From Hsuehochloa calcarea (taxonomy: Eukaryota; Streptophyta; Magnoliopsida; Poales; Poaceae), in NCBI GenBank assembly GCA_036346395.1, contig JAYEVG010000067.1, positions 62,001-126,000 of the forward strand: a DNA stretch of 64,000 nucleotides, given 5' to 3'. Shown here piece by piece: positions 33,796-45,815 of this stretch (positions within the stretch are counted from its first letter, which is position 1; every line of letters begins with the position of its first letter). The notes beneath the pieces are model-generated. The model was not told where the DNA came from. It was given only the letters and a program-made list of their open reading frames with translations, and searched no databases. The position numbers and the translations under genes are program-made.

Positions 33796-35026
33796 CCTGT
33801 GATGCGGTAAACGAAATGATCTGATCCAGAGAGAAGCTTGCAGCGCTGCAGCGGATTCCACCAGAGCCCGAAGACTTCAGCGTCTTGGAGTAGATGGAAA
33901 GGACTAGGGTTGTGGTCATCGTGTACTGCAGATTGACCGAATCGCGCGTAAACAAAAGCCCTCCTGAAGTCAGAAACAGGTGAGCATGTCATCCCAGAAA
34001 CAAACTGCAACCCTGACGATCCGTTCAGAACGGAATTTTGGCTTGTCAGATCAGACAACTACGTACCAGGAGTGGTCGGGATCCGCACATTGCCACTGTT
34101 CGGCATCAGGGCGCAGACAAAGGAGTCCAAGTTATCCTTGTACCTTGCTAGCTCTGTCCTTCCTGCCAGATACTCCTGAAAGATACAAAGATATGGACCT
34201 GCTGCTTAATAAAGCTTTTGCGATACTTCGAGTTGTTTGAAGGTAACTGAAACACGAGCTGTGATGTGTTTTTTGTTGACTGATCTGCGTTGCAACCATC
34301 TGAGCACCAGCGTACTTGTTGTCCCAGCTGAACTCGTTTACAGGGTTGCTGTAGCCCTGGTTGTTGCACGGGAAGTCGAGGTACTTGGCGTCTTTCGTCG
34401 CTCTGTAGAGCCATGCCGAGGCCCAGAGGAGCTCATCCTGGTAGGTTGTTTTTTTATTTAAAAAAACAATCGATCGGTAAGTAGAATTGTTACTGTTGTT
34501 CTGTTCTTGCAGGGATAGACTGTTCAGATTTTTGATGTGGTTACCTGAAAGACGGAGTAGGAGCAGTAGAAGGGCAGGAGGATTGAAAGGATCCCCTGTA
34601 ATTGTTGGCGAACTCGAAGAGCTGGTGGTGATCATCAAGTGAAAACCAGTTACTGGTCACGATCTGGGTTATTTAAACTATGAAATGATCTGTAATTATG
34701 TATGTTGTATTCTCTTGCAGAAGCTTTGTGTGATTAATTAACGAAACAACAAATCATGCACCGATTCAGATGGCACGTACGGATTTCGACGCTGCCAAGA
34801 GCCTCGAGGAGAACGCCTTGACCCTGTCGTCCTTGAACACCATGCAGGCCGCCGCGAGAGCCGCCGCTGCCTCGCCGCCCGCATCCGACCCCGGCGAATC
34901 CCTGGTGATCTTGTACAGCGTCCTCGGCGTGTCCATGTCCTCCGGCCGCTCCCAGCACTGGTGGTCAGCGTTCCCATCCCCAACCTCCATCAATGCAAAT
35001 AACAACAACTAATTTAGTTAATTAAT

Positions 35027-35046
35027 TATATATATATATATATATA
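35027..35046. repeat. (TA)10 microsatellite in a GH9 intron
   Basis: Ten TA units lie in the intron between the first two visible GH9 exons. Confidence 0.9.
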
Positions 35047-35318
35047 ATGGCCAAATAACACAAATAAAAGCGAGCATATTACTTGGACTAGCTAGGAGGA
35101 GTACACATATATATACCTGGCTGTAGAGGGTGGTAGGAGAGGTGTGTGCACTGAGGAGAAAATCGGCGCCCCAATAGATTGCCGACCGGAGGTTGCCCAG
35201 CTGCCCCGCCGCCGCGGTACTCGACTGCGCTCCAGCTCAGGAGGGTGACCGTGAACGCCATCGGGAATCCGAACTTGATGCTGTCGCTGGCGTCGTAATA
35301 GCCCCCGGTCAGGTTCAC

Positions 35319-37144
35319 CTGATCATCATCAAGAACATTAGAACAACACGCGCTCGTAATATATTATAGCAGCATATGCATGTGCATGCATGTTTTAATT
35401 ATGCTTATATTTCTATATGCTTAAAGGGAAACCTCATTTCTAGTTTGACTATTGACATATATCGTTCACAGAACTGCAGGTCGAACATGATCAGTTCGAA
35501 AGGGTGGCTCTTTAGAGCTGTTTATGTTATACTAGCTAGCTACTTGCATCGGCAAGTTATCTTGTAACACATGCAGATCGCAAACACTAAAGAAGGCTTA
35601 TAACTAAAGTTTCAAGTCTATGCAGACATCCATAAGTGAAACGGGAAACATATATAGAGATTGTTGTTTGCCAGAATTCCTAGAGACACAGAAAGCAGCA
35701 ATCAATCGCACCATCGATCAAGTCATGCTAAAGCATCAGTAGATGCACATGCTTGTTGAGCAAAGCCTGTTGCTGCAAATTAAACAGTGTTTGTTCGCAG
35801 ACATACGCATGCATCTGCGTAGGAGAATGAGCAACATGGCAGGAAAAGAAATGCCATGCATCTGTGAAAATTTGCTTTTGCGCCGGAGCAAACAGTAACA
35901 GGTGCTACTGATAAAGATGTTTTAGAGAATAATTCCTATCAGCAAAAGTCGAGATTGTAGTACTGTTCAAGTTTACTCATCTGCAAGAGTCAATTTCGTC
36001 GTTAAATGCAGGTGTAAGAAACCAAGAAAATGCTAAGGGGCTGCAATTATCGATAATACAGTAAACAGAAATGTGATCGATAATACAGGTGTAAGTAGCA
36101 TCAACAAATAAGTAATGCAGAAAGTACCCATATACGACATACCTGACACATAGGATTTCAACGTGATCGAGAATCGTGACTTGCCTTCCGGCTCAAAGTC
36201 GTCGTTTATTCCCTCGTAAGCTTCTGGATCACCTCCTGCTCTCTGACGGGTCCTTCCTCGTGTTCTAACGTGTGGCAAATAACACCAAATAAGCAAAGAA
36301 CAGCTAGCAAATAAATTGGGCCATTGTACTCATATCTGTACCTCAAAACTGTTTCAGCCGATCCCAACACAACCCCCTCCACAATCCATCCATTTTCTGC
36401 AGCCCAACAACACAACATGCAGCAGCCCATCTTTCTCAAGTCTCAAACCTAACACTGTAAATCTGTGACACATCAATCTCTCTAGACGCAAAGGCAGCAT
36501 GTCCATCTCGATCCCAAAATCCCAATTATTTTTTTTCTTATTGATTTGTAAAATATGAAATGTCAACTGTAGAGCCTTCAAAAAATGAAGAACAAGTATA
36601 TATGTAGATTTGAAAATTTTGTGGGACAGAGCTGGAACTTTGTGGTGTGCGTAGAGATGATATACATACAGATGAAAGTTTTGTTGAAAACAAAACCCTC
36701 CAATTATAAACTTGTCTACAAGCTTCTCAAGGCATGATGATGTTGAAAAAACCTCAGTTTCAAGGACTGGTTATCATATCTCGCTTCCAGGGGTATTGAC
36801 CGTCTAGTTTGATTGTAGTCACTGGTAAAAAAAAAATCAATTATTTTGAAATATCGCATTTCGATGTTTTAATATTGATCTTATGAAATAAATGCTAGGT
36901 CATTGTAACCGAGATTATGCAAGAGCATACATGGGCTTTTTTTAGAGGTTTAGACCTTCTCTGGAGAGAATAATAATTGTTCTTGTATTGAATGTGTTTA
37001 CAGAATGAAACAAGCCACCGAACTAAGGCGAATGGCTTCTGAATTGATCACTTGATCGTTTTCTCCCTCTGTCCGCCAGTATTGCCCTTTTATATAACTT
37101 CTAAAGGAGTGGCAATTATTATGTGCTAGGAGGCACCTTGACGG
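35319..37144. other. GH9 upstream region, no recognised gene
   Basis: AT-rich sequence left between the GH9 relic and gypsy B2. No GH9 first exon is seen. A minus-strand stretch near 36130-36270 could encode a short peptide (DPEAYEGINDDFEPEGKSRF) that I cannot assign; it may be an exon fragment or chance. The last 180 bp have no LTR signature that I can confirm. Confidence 0.5.
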
Positions 37145-39360
37145 TGTAACACTCTGACTATTCGGAATCCAAAATGTTACCTAAAAGGTCTAATATATAT
37201 CCATCAAGCGAAAGAATTTAAAACATAACTCATATACAATGGCAGGAATAAAGATTGAATCCAAATGATTATATCAAAGGGTGGTCAAGGACCACAGGTA
37301 GAATTTGAGCAATCAAAACATAGAGGAAGATGTCAACCACATCTGGCTTAATTTATTACAGTTCAACAAATTAATGAATAAAAGACATAACAAACTTTAT
37401 TATTGCAACTAGAGTATGGTGATATGAATGCATAGTGTGTGTCTACTCCCTCCCAACAGTGTCATCCTCAACGATCACCTAAAATAAACAAACAAAGCAA
37501 GAATGAGTCCAAGACTCAGCAAGTACCGTGAATAATTGGACATACAACAATTATGAACAAGACAACAACATTACAGGATATGAACATAACACCGAATGTA
37601 TATATGGATGAATGGAATGAATGGATGTAATGAAAGGAATGGATTGCACACATGCTTATACCAGTATAGCTAGTGGCACACCCGTCGGTGTTCACTTAAG
37701 CCCGCATTTAACAAAATACGGGTATCCAAATCCCATATGAAGAACGTTTTATACGGATGTCCAACTCTGCCCACATTGGAATGGTGAGTCTTACGTGCCT
37801 ATACTGGAATTGATAGGTCTTTATAATCCACTCCTGTGGATGGAACAGGAATGCATGTCATGAAATATGAACAATGAACTACATCATCTCTAATCATGGG
37901 AATAACACATATGAAAGGAACATAAACATAAAGTGTAATCATGGCTCATACAAATAACAGTGCAGACACAAGCACTCATCATTCATCCATAAAGAATTAC
38001 AAGGTACTTGCCTTCCGCGTTGTGACGCGCTAGGAGGCTACGAAGGTACTCCTAAATTCGACACCTCGCTGCCTACACAAGTATGTACTTGAAATAAGAA
38101 CGATATAGTACAAAATACTACCGGTAACGCTCTACAACACATTCCCGAAAACCCTAGAATTAACTAGTAGTCTTAATCTGAAAACGGGCAACATCGCCGG
38201 AACGAGTCTGGACAGCAGCACGGAAAAATTCATATTTATTAATCTGGGACTCGGAACGAGGTAAGGCCAGATCCTATGGAAACTTAACGAACATATATAA
38301 AAAATTATAGTTGACAAGATCACCCAATTCAGCTAAAATAAAATGTTACCCAGTAGATGAAAGTACAAGACAGATTCTGTCTAGACGAAAGGAACAGCAG
38401 TAAAGAACATATCACAACTTTTAATCTACAGCTCCGATTGGGGTGTTCTTTATCAATATGTAAAGGTTATCAAATTTGCTACAATAACCTAGTTGGGTGA
38501 AAACCGTGAATCTACCATTAACTTATTCATATTTTAAAAGACAACTAGACATATTTTAAAAGACAACTAGGCAGTTCATTCTCGTCAAACAATCAGGACA
38601 GCGTGGAAAGATCATATCATAACTTTTGAACCATAAGTCAAAATCATGTGATCTTAGCGGCTAGAGAAATCTAAGAACAGTGGCTACAAATATCTAGGAG
38701 GTGAAAATATCAAATTCAGCCTCTAAGGACCCGAAACTGACCACGCAACCCACTTGACAAAACTAATCTACTACAGACAGAATTCGATCCAAACAATTCT
38801 AATCGAATTCGCATCTACCACTTAATCAAACAACGAAGAACGGCAACCGTTACCCTTGAAGAACCCAGGAAGACGATGAACGAGCCTTGGGGAAGATGAT
38901 CCCCCTCCTCTTCACCCTCTCCTTCTCCCTTTGGCCGACAGCAGTGCTGCCCTCCTCCTCTTTTCCTCACGACGGCCGGCAGCGGGGAGCTCCGTTGGCG
39001 AGATGGGATGGCACCACAGCAGGGCAGCGCCAGGAGCAGCAGGGGGCGGTGCCTAGGGCAGGAGGGGTGGCGTCTTGGGGAGGAAAAGTGGCGGCTCAAG
39101 GGGGAGAGGGGTGGCCGGTTGGAAGGGGGAGGAAAGTGGTGGCTTGGGGGGGGAGTGGCCGGCTAGGGTTAAGGGGGAGTGAGGGTGCATAGGCTTGGGC
39201 CTTGCACGCCTCCCCCTTCTTGGCCCACACATGGCCGGCCAACAGGCTGGCCTAGCCTGGGCCGGAGGCCCGGGTTCCAAATCCCCACAATGTCCTGAAT
39301 TTTTTAATTAATTCTCTCTCCCGATTAAACAACTCTCAAATCGAAATTCAAGGTATTACA
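37145..39360 (-). repeat. B2 3' LTR (2216 bp)
   Basis: Starts TGTAACACTCTGACTATTCG, ends AAGGTATTACA. Related to the B1 LTRs in ends and organisation (for example gtcggtgttcacttaa near 37690 and 16260) but clearly diverged, so it is a separate subfamily or older insertion. Left flank GACGG. Confidence 0.88.
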
Positions 39361-39374
39361 TTCTACCCCCCTTA
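39361..39374 (-). other. B2 polypurine tract
   Basis: The plus strand reads ttctacccccctta directly after the LTR; the element strand is TAAGGGGGGTAGAA. Confidence 0.85.
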
Positions 39375-39449
39375 ACAGAATTCGACCCCGAATTCTAAGC
39401 GACGAAAAGAACACCAGAATGAATTGCCATGGAATTGAAATCAACAAAT

Positions 39450-40860
39450 TTAACACGTACCAGAAGCAAACAGGTCTGGATACTGCTCGCGCATGCGGGA
39501 CTCTAGCTCCCGCGTGGCCTCTCTCTCTGTCTGATGAGACCAAAGAACCTTGGCGTACTTCAAAGTCTTATTCCTCATAATCCGTTCTGACTCTTCTAGT
39601 ATTTTCACTAGCTGAGACTCGAAAGTAAAATCATATTCAATACTTAACGGCTCCAATGGAATAGCATGTTCTGTATCTCTCAAGAATTTCCTCAACATTG
39701 ATACATGAAACACATTATGAACTCCGCGCATGGATTCTGGAAGATCCAAACGATAAGCCAATTTCCCAATTCGTGCCACGATTAGGAATGGTCCAACGTA
39801 CCTTGGGCTAAGCTTTCCTTTGGTACCAAACCGCACTACTCCTTTGGTAGGTGATACTCTCAACAGAACCTCGTCCCCCACTTCAAATTCCAAATCTCGC
39901 CTTCTGACATCTGCATAGCTCTTCTGTCGGCTCTGAGCAGCCAACAGATTCTTCCTAATCTCTGCTACTCTGGTCACAGTCTGCTGAACCAAATCAGGAC
40001 CCAAAACTGCCCGCTCTCCAACTACATCCTAGCACAACGAGGATCTGCACTTCCGCCCATAAAGGATCTCAAACGAAGCAGCTCGAATGCTAGCGTGATA
40101 GCTGTTGTTATAGGCAAATTCTGCCAAAGTTAGGTGATCTTCCCAGCCTCCCTTCCAAGACATAACACAACATCTGAGCATATCCTCCAGTGTCTATATG
40201 GTGCGTTCAGACTGACCATCTGTTTGAGTGTGAAAGGCGGTACTAAGACGAAGCTGTGTGCCCAAAGCACTCTGCAAACTTTCCCAGAACTTGGAGACAA
40301 ATTTTGCATCTCGATCACAAATAATGGTTTTAGGTACCCCGTGTAGCCGCACTATTTCTCGTACATAGAGAGGAGCCAAATCGCTTCTGAATTGGTTGTA
40401 CGAATAGGAATAAAATGTGTCGACTTACTGAGACGGTCCACTATGACCCAAATAGCATCCTTCCCTCGCTGCGTACGAGGTAAATCAACAACGAAATCCA
40501 TGGATATGTCATCCCATGGCCAAACTGGAACCTCCAAAGGTTGCAACAAACCCGCTGGTCGCTTATGCTCAGCCTTGACCCACTGGCAAACTCCACAAGA
40601 TGCCACATATTGAGTGATATCGATCTTCATCCTTTTCCACCAGAAACTCTTCTTTAGGTCCTTGTACATTTTGGTCTCTCCTGAATGTACGGTATAAGGA
40701 GTACGATGTGTTTCCCTTAAAATCTCATCTTTGACCTGAGCCTCCTGTGGTACACAGAGGCGGCCTTTAAAACGCACCGCACCAGAACCATCTACACTGA
40801 AGTGGCCTTGTTTGCCCTCAATGAAACACTTGCTCACTCGCTGGAGCATCTGATCCTATT
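39450..40860 (-). pseudogene. B2 integrase with chromodomain-like C-terminus, broken
   Basis: Frames 40352-40849 (zinc finger CGVCQWVKAEH; MDFVVDLPRTQRGKDAIW), 40194-40379 (IICDRDAKFVSKFWES, FHTQTDGQSERTI) and 39450-40004 (RYVGPFLIVARIGKLAYRLD, EREATRELESRMREQYPDLF) cover the whole domain in order. The core carries H-T-Q in place of the usual H-P-Q before TDGQ. Frame breaks and stops lie near 40195, 40380 and 40030, so the copy is inactive. Confidence 0.9.
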
Positions 40861-41054
40861 GTTGTGCTTCCCGCACTCGATCTGGAATGGCTGACTCAGG
40901 AAGTAACTGAGTGTCGGTCTGAGCGGTACCCGTAAAGCAAAAGGAGATATCCATACGCTCAAAGTTAGCAATAAGACAACTGAGAGCAGGAGGTGTCGCC
41001 TTGCGACTCAGAGCATCTGCTACAACATCTCCTCTGTCTCAGGTTCAAGTCTTT

Positions 41055-42535
41055 CTAGGTAAAGATGTATTTCAGACTCTTGTGATCAGTGAATATATCA
41101 CACGATTCGCCGTACAAATAATAGCACCGGATCTTCAAAGCAAGAACCACTACGGCAAGCTCTAAATTATGGGTAGGATAATTCTGCTCATGTTTCTTCA
41201 ACTTCCTCGATGCATAGGCAATCACTTTGCCATCCTGCATGAGCACACAACCAAGCCCAATTCTAGACGCATCTGAATAAATTGTGAAACGCTTCCCCGG
41301 CTCAGGAAGAGCAAGGATTGGGGCGGTCACCAACCTATCTTTCAAAGTACAGAAACTGCGCTCACACGCATCTGACCACTGAAACTTGACACCCTTCTGT
41401 GTCAACTGAGATATTGGTCTAGCAATGGTTGAAAAACCCTCTACGAAACGCCGGCAATAACCGGCTAAACCCAGGAAACTCCTCACTTACTTGACATTGG
41501 TTGACCTTTTCCATTCTACCACTGTTGAGATCTTGTTAGGATCAACTGAAATACCCTTTTGATTGATTACATGGCCCAGAAATTCAACTTCAAAAATCCA
41601 GAATTCACACTTCTTCAGCTTGGCATAAATTGGTTCTCTCTTAAAGTCTCAAAAACCATCCTCAGATGCTGGGCATGATCATCTTCCGTCTTGGAATAAA
41701 TCAGGATATCATCAATGAATACTACAACGAAATCATCAAGGTATCGATGCAGCATACTGTTCATGGCTTCCATGAAAACTGCAAGAGCATTTGTTAGCCC
41801 AAAAGATATAACCTTATACTCATAATAGACATACCTCGTAGAGAAAGCTGTCTTCTCGATATCTTTCTCCCGAACTCGAATTTGGTTATAACCTGACCGA
41901 AAGTCAATCTTGGAGAATACTTTAGCTCCCTTCAGTTGATCGAAGAGATCCTCGATGTGGGGCAAAGGATATTTATTCTTCACAGTGACCTGATTAAGAG
42001 CTCGGTAGTCCACACACATACGCCAACTGCTATCTTTCTTCTTAGTGAATAAAACAGGCGCTCCCCACGGCGAAACACTACGCCGGATCACACCTTTGGA
42101 CAGAAGATCATCTAATTGCTTCTTCAGCTCCTCCTGGAAGAGTTGTGCCAAACAGTATGCAGACATTGAAATGGGTCGAGTTCCCGAGATAAGATCAATC
42201 CGGAACTCCACTTTCCGCTCTGGTGGCATCCCAGGAAGCTCCACAGGAAAGACGTCAGGAAACTCTTTCACCGCAGGAATCTCCTCAATACGTAGTGAAG
42301 AATCAGTCTTCTCGCCGAGTGACCAAAGCAACCCATTGGTTGAGGCCTGGCGATTGGGAAACAGACTAGCCAACACGAATAAGGAATTAGACGGTGCACT
42401 GCCCTGAAACACTAGTTCTTCACTGGACGGGGATTGCAAAGTCACCATCTTCCAGAAGCAAAAAATCTTGGCACGGTAACGGAATAACCAGTCCATGCCC
42501 AGGATAACATCAAAAGGTGACAACTGAATTACCAA
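41055..42535 (-). pseudogene. B2 reverse transcriptase/RNase H, broken
   Basis: RT is in frame 41615-42535 (FPVELPGMPPERKVEFRIDL, WRMCVDYRALN, active site FIDD at 41708-41719) and RNase H in 41055-41486 (FTIYSDASRIGLGCVLMQDG). The connection at 41487-41640 carries a frameshift after ENQFMPS and a stop just before the MRSFLGLAGYCRRF segment. About as long as the intact B1 frame. Confidence 0.9.
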
Positions 42536-43160
42536 GTGAAATTCTCATCATCAATAGTGATAGAACAGCCTCGACATGCTGTAGAGCTAGAGATAAGACC
42601 CCCCAGCGAGCTGACTACCGCAGACTCAGTAATAAACTACAGACTCAAACCCGCCCTTATAGCAAACTCCAGAGACACAAAAGAATAAGTAGCCCCTGAA
42701 TCAAAAAGAAAGAAGGCCTCATGTGAATCGATTAGCAAAGTACCTGTCACCACGTCAGGACGGCCCATAGTCTCAGGGGTGGGCATGGCGTAGACTCCCG
42801 GTAGTGCCAGAGCAGAGCACGCACCGACACTCGGCGAGGTTGAATAGGAACTGCTGCGGGGGAAACGAACGACGGCGGTGCAGACGGAACAGGATTCCAG
42901 TAGAACCCCGCAGGAGGTGAAGGGGTAAACGCTGCAGGAGGAACCCATCCTGAAGAGAACTGAGGCACGAGAATAGCAGCTAGGGTCTGAACTGAACCCC
43001 GAGGAGCACTAGAAGAAGACGATGCTGGAACTGATTCCCACTTGATGATGCTCGCTGGGTTTTGTTTGCATACGGACAACTTATGGCCTTATCGACCACA
43101 CTGACGACATGTCCCTTTGAAAGAACACTCTGAAGCCTGGTGCCCCTCACCACACCTGAA
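42536..43160 (-). pseudogene. B2 protease, linker and two zinc knuckles
   Basis: Minus strand: two CCHC knuckles at about 43070-43155 (KCFRCGEGHQASEC and GTCRQCGR, the second followed by a stop), a Ser/Pro-rich linker (42747-43079), then retropepsin with LFDSGATYSFVS near 42690. This is the fuller version of the segment deleted in B1. Nucleocapsid knuckles bind the genomic RNA; retropepsin matures the polyprotein. Confidence 0.82.
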
Positions 43161-43165
43161 ACATT

Positions 43166-43415
43166 TCATATCTTGACCTGGAGCAGGACGCATCTGTGGT
43201 GTGGATGATGAAGAACGTGGTGCTGATGAAGAAGACTGCCACTGCTGAACAGGACGCGAGTGATGACCTCCCTGAAACCTCTTTGGAGCAGGTCGCTAAG
43301 AAGACACACCTCCCCCACCAAAACTCCGCTTCTGGCCACCACTAGAACCACCAGCAGGGGCAGGGCCACTAGTAGTATGCCTCTGCGAAGAAGGATCCCT
43401 CTCCAGTTCCATCCC
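43166..43415 (-). pseudogene. B2 gag C-terminal fragment
   Basis: Basic Ser/Gly-rich tail matching B1 21379-21560, cut at 43415 by the A2 LTR. The first five bases left of the insertion are ATCCC, which should reappear at the far end of the A2 insertion. Confidence 0.8.
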
Positions 43416-45768
43416 TGTCTGGACCCAAATATGCAAATCTGGACCCTCTATGTATACTGCACTAGTCCAGGATCACGTTAGTGCACACAGTGTCAACATT
43501 GATGAAATATCACTTTCATACAATAAAATAATAAATAAACGAGTAATTTGAATAGCAAATACTATTGTGACCTTAAGGTCGAGGTTTACATTTATTAAGC
43601 CATGCAAGGCTAACAATAAAGAAATAAACTGCAGCGGAAACGAAGTAATCTCCAGCAGAATCCCATCAATTTACCACAGGCAACTAACTGGGATCGAGAC
43701 CCTAACGATCAACCTTCGTAGAACTCCTCTTCGAAAGCAGGCGATGACTCCTCCACTTCTGTTGATTAGCAAGAGTGAGTACACGACGTACTCGCAAGTC
43801 ATACCATAGAATGCAATTATACATGATGGCTTATTCCAAAGGAAATGGCTTCTGTGGTTATTTTGCAGAAATGCAATATTTGCAATTGAATACAAGTAAT
43901 AGATTAAAAATATAATTCAAAACAAATAGACAATAATAATTTTAACAAATGATTTCACAAAGGACACAAAGCCTAAACAAGTTATTCACGCAGTTGTACA
44001 AGTTATCTCACACAGCTGACCCTTCCCGATTATTTTATGAAAATCTACCCGTCATGTGAAATCCCCGAGCATGTCCATGACCGCGGATGCGGCTACTCGA
44101 ATATATTGATTAAACACTCTGCAGAGGTTGTACACTTTACCCACACGATATAATCAGTGTAGCTTGCATTGACCATAACAAAACCTTTCAGAGACTTCAT
44201 CTCAAGAATTGACACTCCCGATGTGCTTTCCTGTCGGCCAACCGATACACACAGCGTTTGGTTACGACACACATCGTTGGACAGGGATGCAGCGAACCGT
44301 CCCGCGATGTGACATATCACACCTCCAGCCCATCACAAAGCTTAAAATACAACTTGAGTTGTCAATGTCAAGACTCCATAATTTACTAAGTCAGGCTCAT
44401 CCCATACTAGGCATGTGGTCGTACAGTAAGGCTCAGTTCAATGCCGGCGCACAAAGTGAAGTCCTTCATTTACCAAGGCAAGACTTCCAGTTTTTAACTA
44501 AATCATACAGTTTAATATTCCCAGCACAAAGCTCCACCAATCACACAGAATCCACCACTTACCTCAGACTAAATCCTTTCCCACCCTGTTGGTTAAGTGC
44601 AACACATGCCATCAACGAATAATAGCACACAGCACAATCAGTTTTATCGCACAGTTTCATATTCCATTAGTCAAATTTATATTTGCGACTCACATGAAAT
44701 GATGATTCGTGGCATAGCTAAGCAGTCTAATCGTATCTAACCAACCCACGTTGGTACTATGATAATTCCAACTAATATTGAACCAATCTAGGGTGACAAA
44801 AGAATATGATATACAATTGACAAGGTAGATATAACAATTTGGATTGTTAACTACACCCAAAATCATTTAAATACATACTTAAATTAAAATGCAATAATGT
44901 TAATCAAGATAATTTGAAAACTGGGTGCAACATGATCAAAGGTATAACTTGCCTTGAAATAAGTCTAGGTACTGGTCTTGATCTTGAGGTGCTCCTTCTT
45001 CTCCAAGATTTCCCCAAGTATCGACGTCTACTCGCAAACGAGGTAAAAGAAACAAAAACAAATAAATAATAGAGGCAAAATAAACTCCAAAAATCAAATT
45101 AAATTCACCATTAAATAGATCTTCATTTTATATGAATTTACAAATTTAAATGGGCTCAATCTGAGTTCGGATGCAAAAGTTATAGGCTTTGGAAGTTTGA
45201 AAATAAATTAAAACCCTAATTTGGATTTTAATTTTATTTTCTGAATTATTTTTATACAAATTGATTTATAGCGCAATGCTTGCGTCAGCCGGAAAAAGAA
45301 TTAATTTAAAATTGAAAACTGACAGGTGGGCCCCACCTGTCAGTGACTAGGCTTACGGTGGAATGAGTCCACCGAGCCTCGGGACAACTGACAAGGTGGA
45401 CCAGGCCACACACGCACGTGCTGGCGCTGACGGCGCAGCCACGCGGGAGACACACCAGGCGCGGGGCTGAGGTGGTTGTTAGAGAGGGGAATTAAATTGA
45501 TTTCTCTTTTTTAGAAAATCCAAAAAATGCAAATAGCAAATGAACTTGGAAAAATTCCAGAAAAATCTGGAAAATATATCCAAGCCCATAGAATCCAAAT
45601 AAAATAATTTTGGCCATTGTTGAGGTTGGGATTAATACATTATATCATTTTGTCCCTAAAGTCCATATTAAGCTTTTAATTTAAATTCAAATAAAATGCA
45701 AATGGTGAGATTTTCAACTAGCAACTAAATAAAAAAGATTTTTAAAGCCAAAAAGTTGCGGTGTTACA
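43416..45768 (-). repeat. A2 3' LTR (2353 bp), U3 core deleted
   Basis: TGTCTGGACCC ... GCGGTGTTACA; homologous to A1 and solo-A LTRs on both sides. It is 0.86-0.93 kb shorter because most of the GC-rich U3 part (6880-7930 in A1), including the TATA region, is absent at about 45360-45490. Confidence 0.9.
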
Positions 45769-45785
45769 AACCTCCCCCCCCCCCC
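45769..45785 (-). other. A2 polypurine tract
   Basis: The plus strand reads aacctccccccccccc next to the LTR, so the element strand is a long G run followed by AGGTT at the LTR edge. Confidence 0.85.
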
Positions 45786-45815
45786 TTTAAATGAATATCA
45801 ACCACGAGATTCAGG

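Larger units (their letters stand above)
33112..35318 (-). pseudogene. GH9 endo-1,4-beta-glucanase pseudogene, exon 1 missing
   Basis: Plant GH9 enzymes cut beta-1,4-glucans during wall remodelling. Exons, by homology and splice signals: 35318-35117 (GGYYDASDSIKFGFPMAFT), 34984-34781 (GNADHQCWERPEDMDTPRTL), 34621-34545 (LFEFANNYRG), 34437 to about 34303 (NPVNEFSWDNKYAGAQM), 34175-34067 (EYLAGRTELARYKDN), 33963-33797 (NLQYTMTTTLVLSIYSKTLK) and 33460-33112 (VDYILGKNPMGMSYMVGFGA and DGNDQFSDSRGDSTHSEPAT). Lesions: frameshifts near 35210, 34585 and 33320; donor CAG|AT after GAQMVATQ; a hAT-like MITE at the 33797 donor. The catalytic region keeps DASD and the Asp/Glu of FSDSRGDSTHSEP, but the signature His reads INHR instead of the family's IHHR. 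The N-terminal exon with signal peptide is absent from 35319-37144. The final residues after ATYINA also diverge. Confidence 0.9.
37145..43415 (-). mobile_element. Ty3/gypsy element B2 (Tekay-like), interrupted in gag
   Basis: Minus-strand element of the B family: 3' LTR 37145-39360, PPT, integrase/chromodomain, RNase H, RT, protease, zinc knuckles and part of gag up to 43415, where the LTR of A2 begins. The missing gag N-terminus, PBS and 5' LTR are not found to the right in this window, so they should lie beyond the A2/copia complex. It shares protein sequence and order with B1. Confidence 0.9.
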
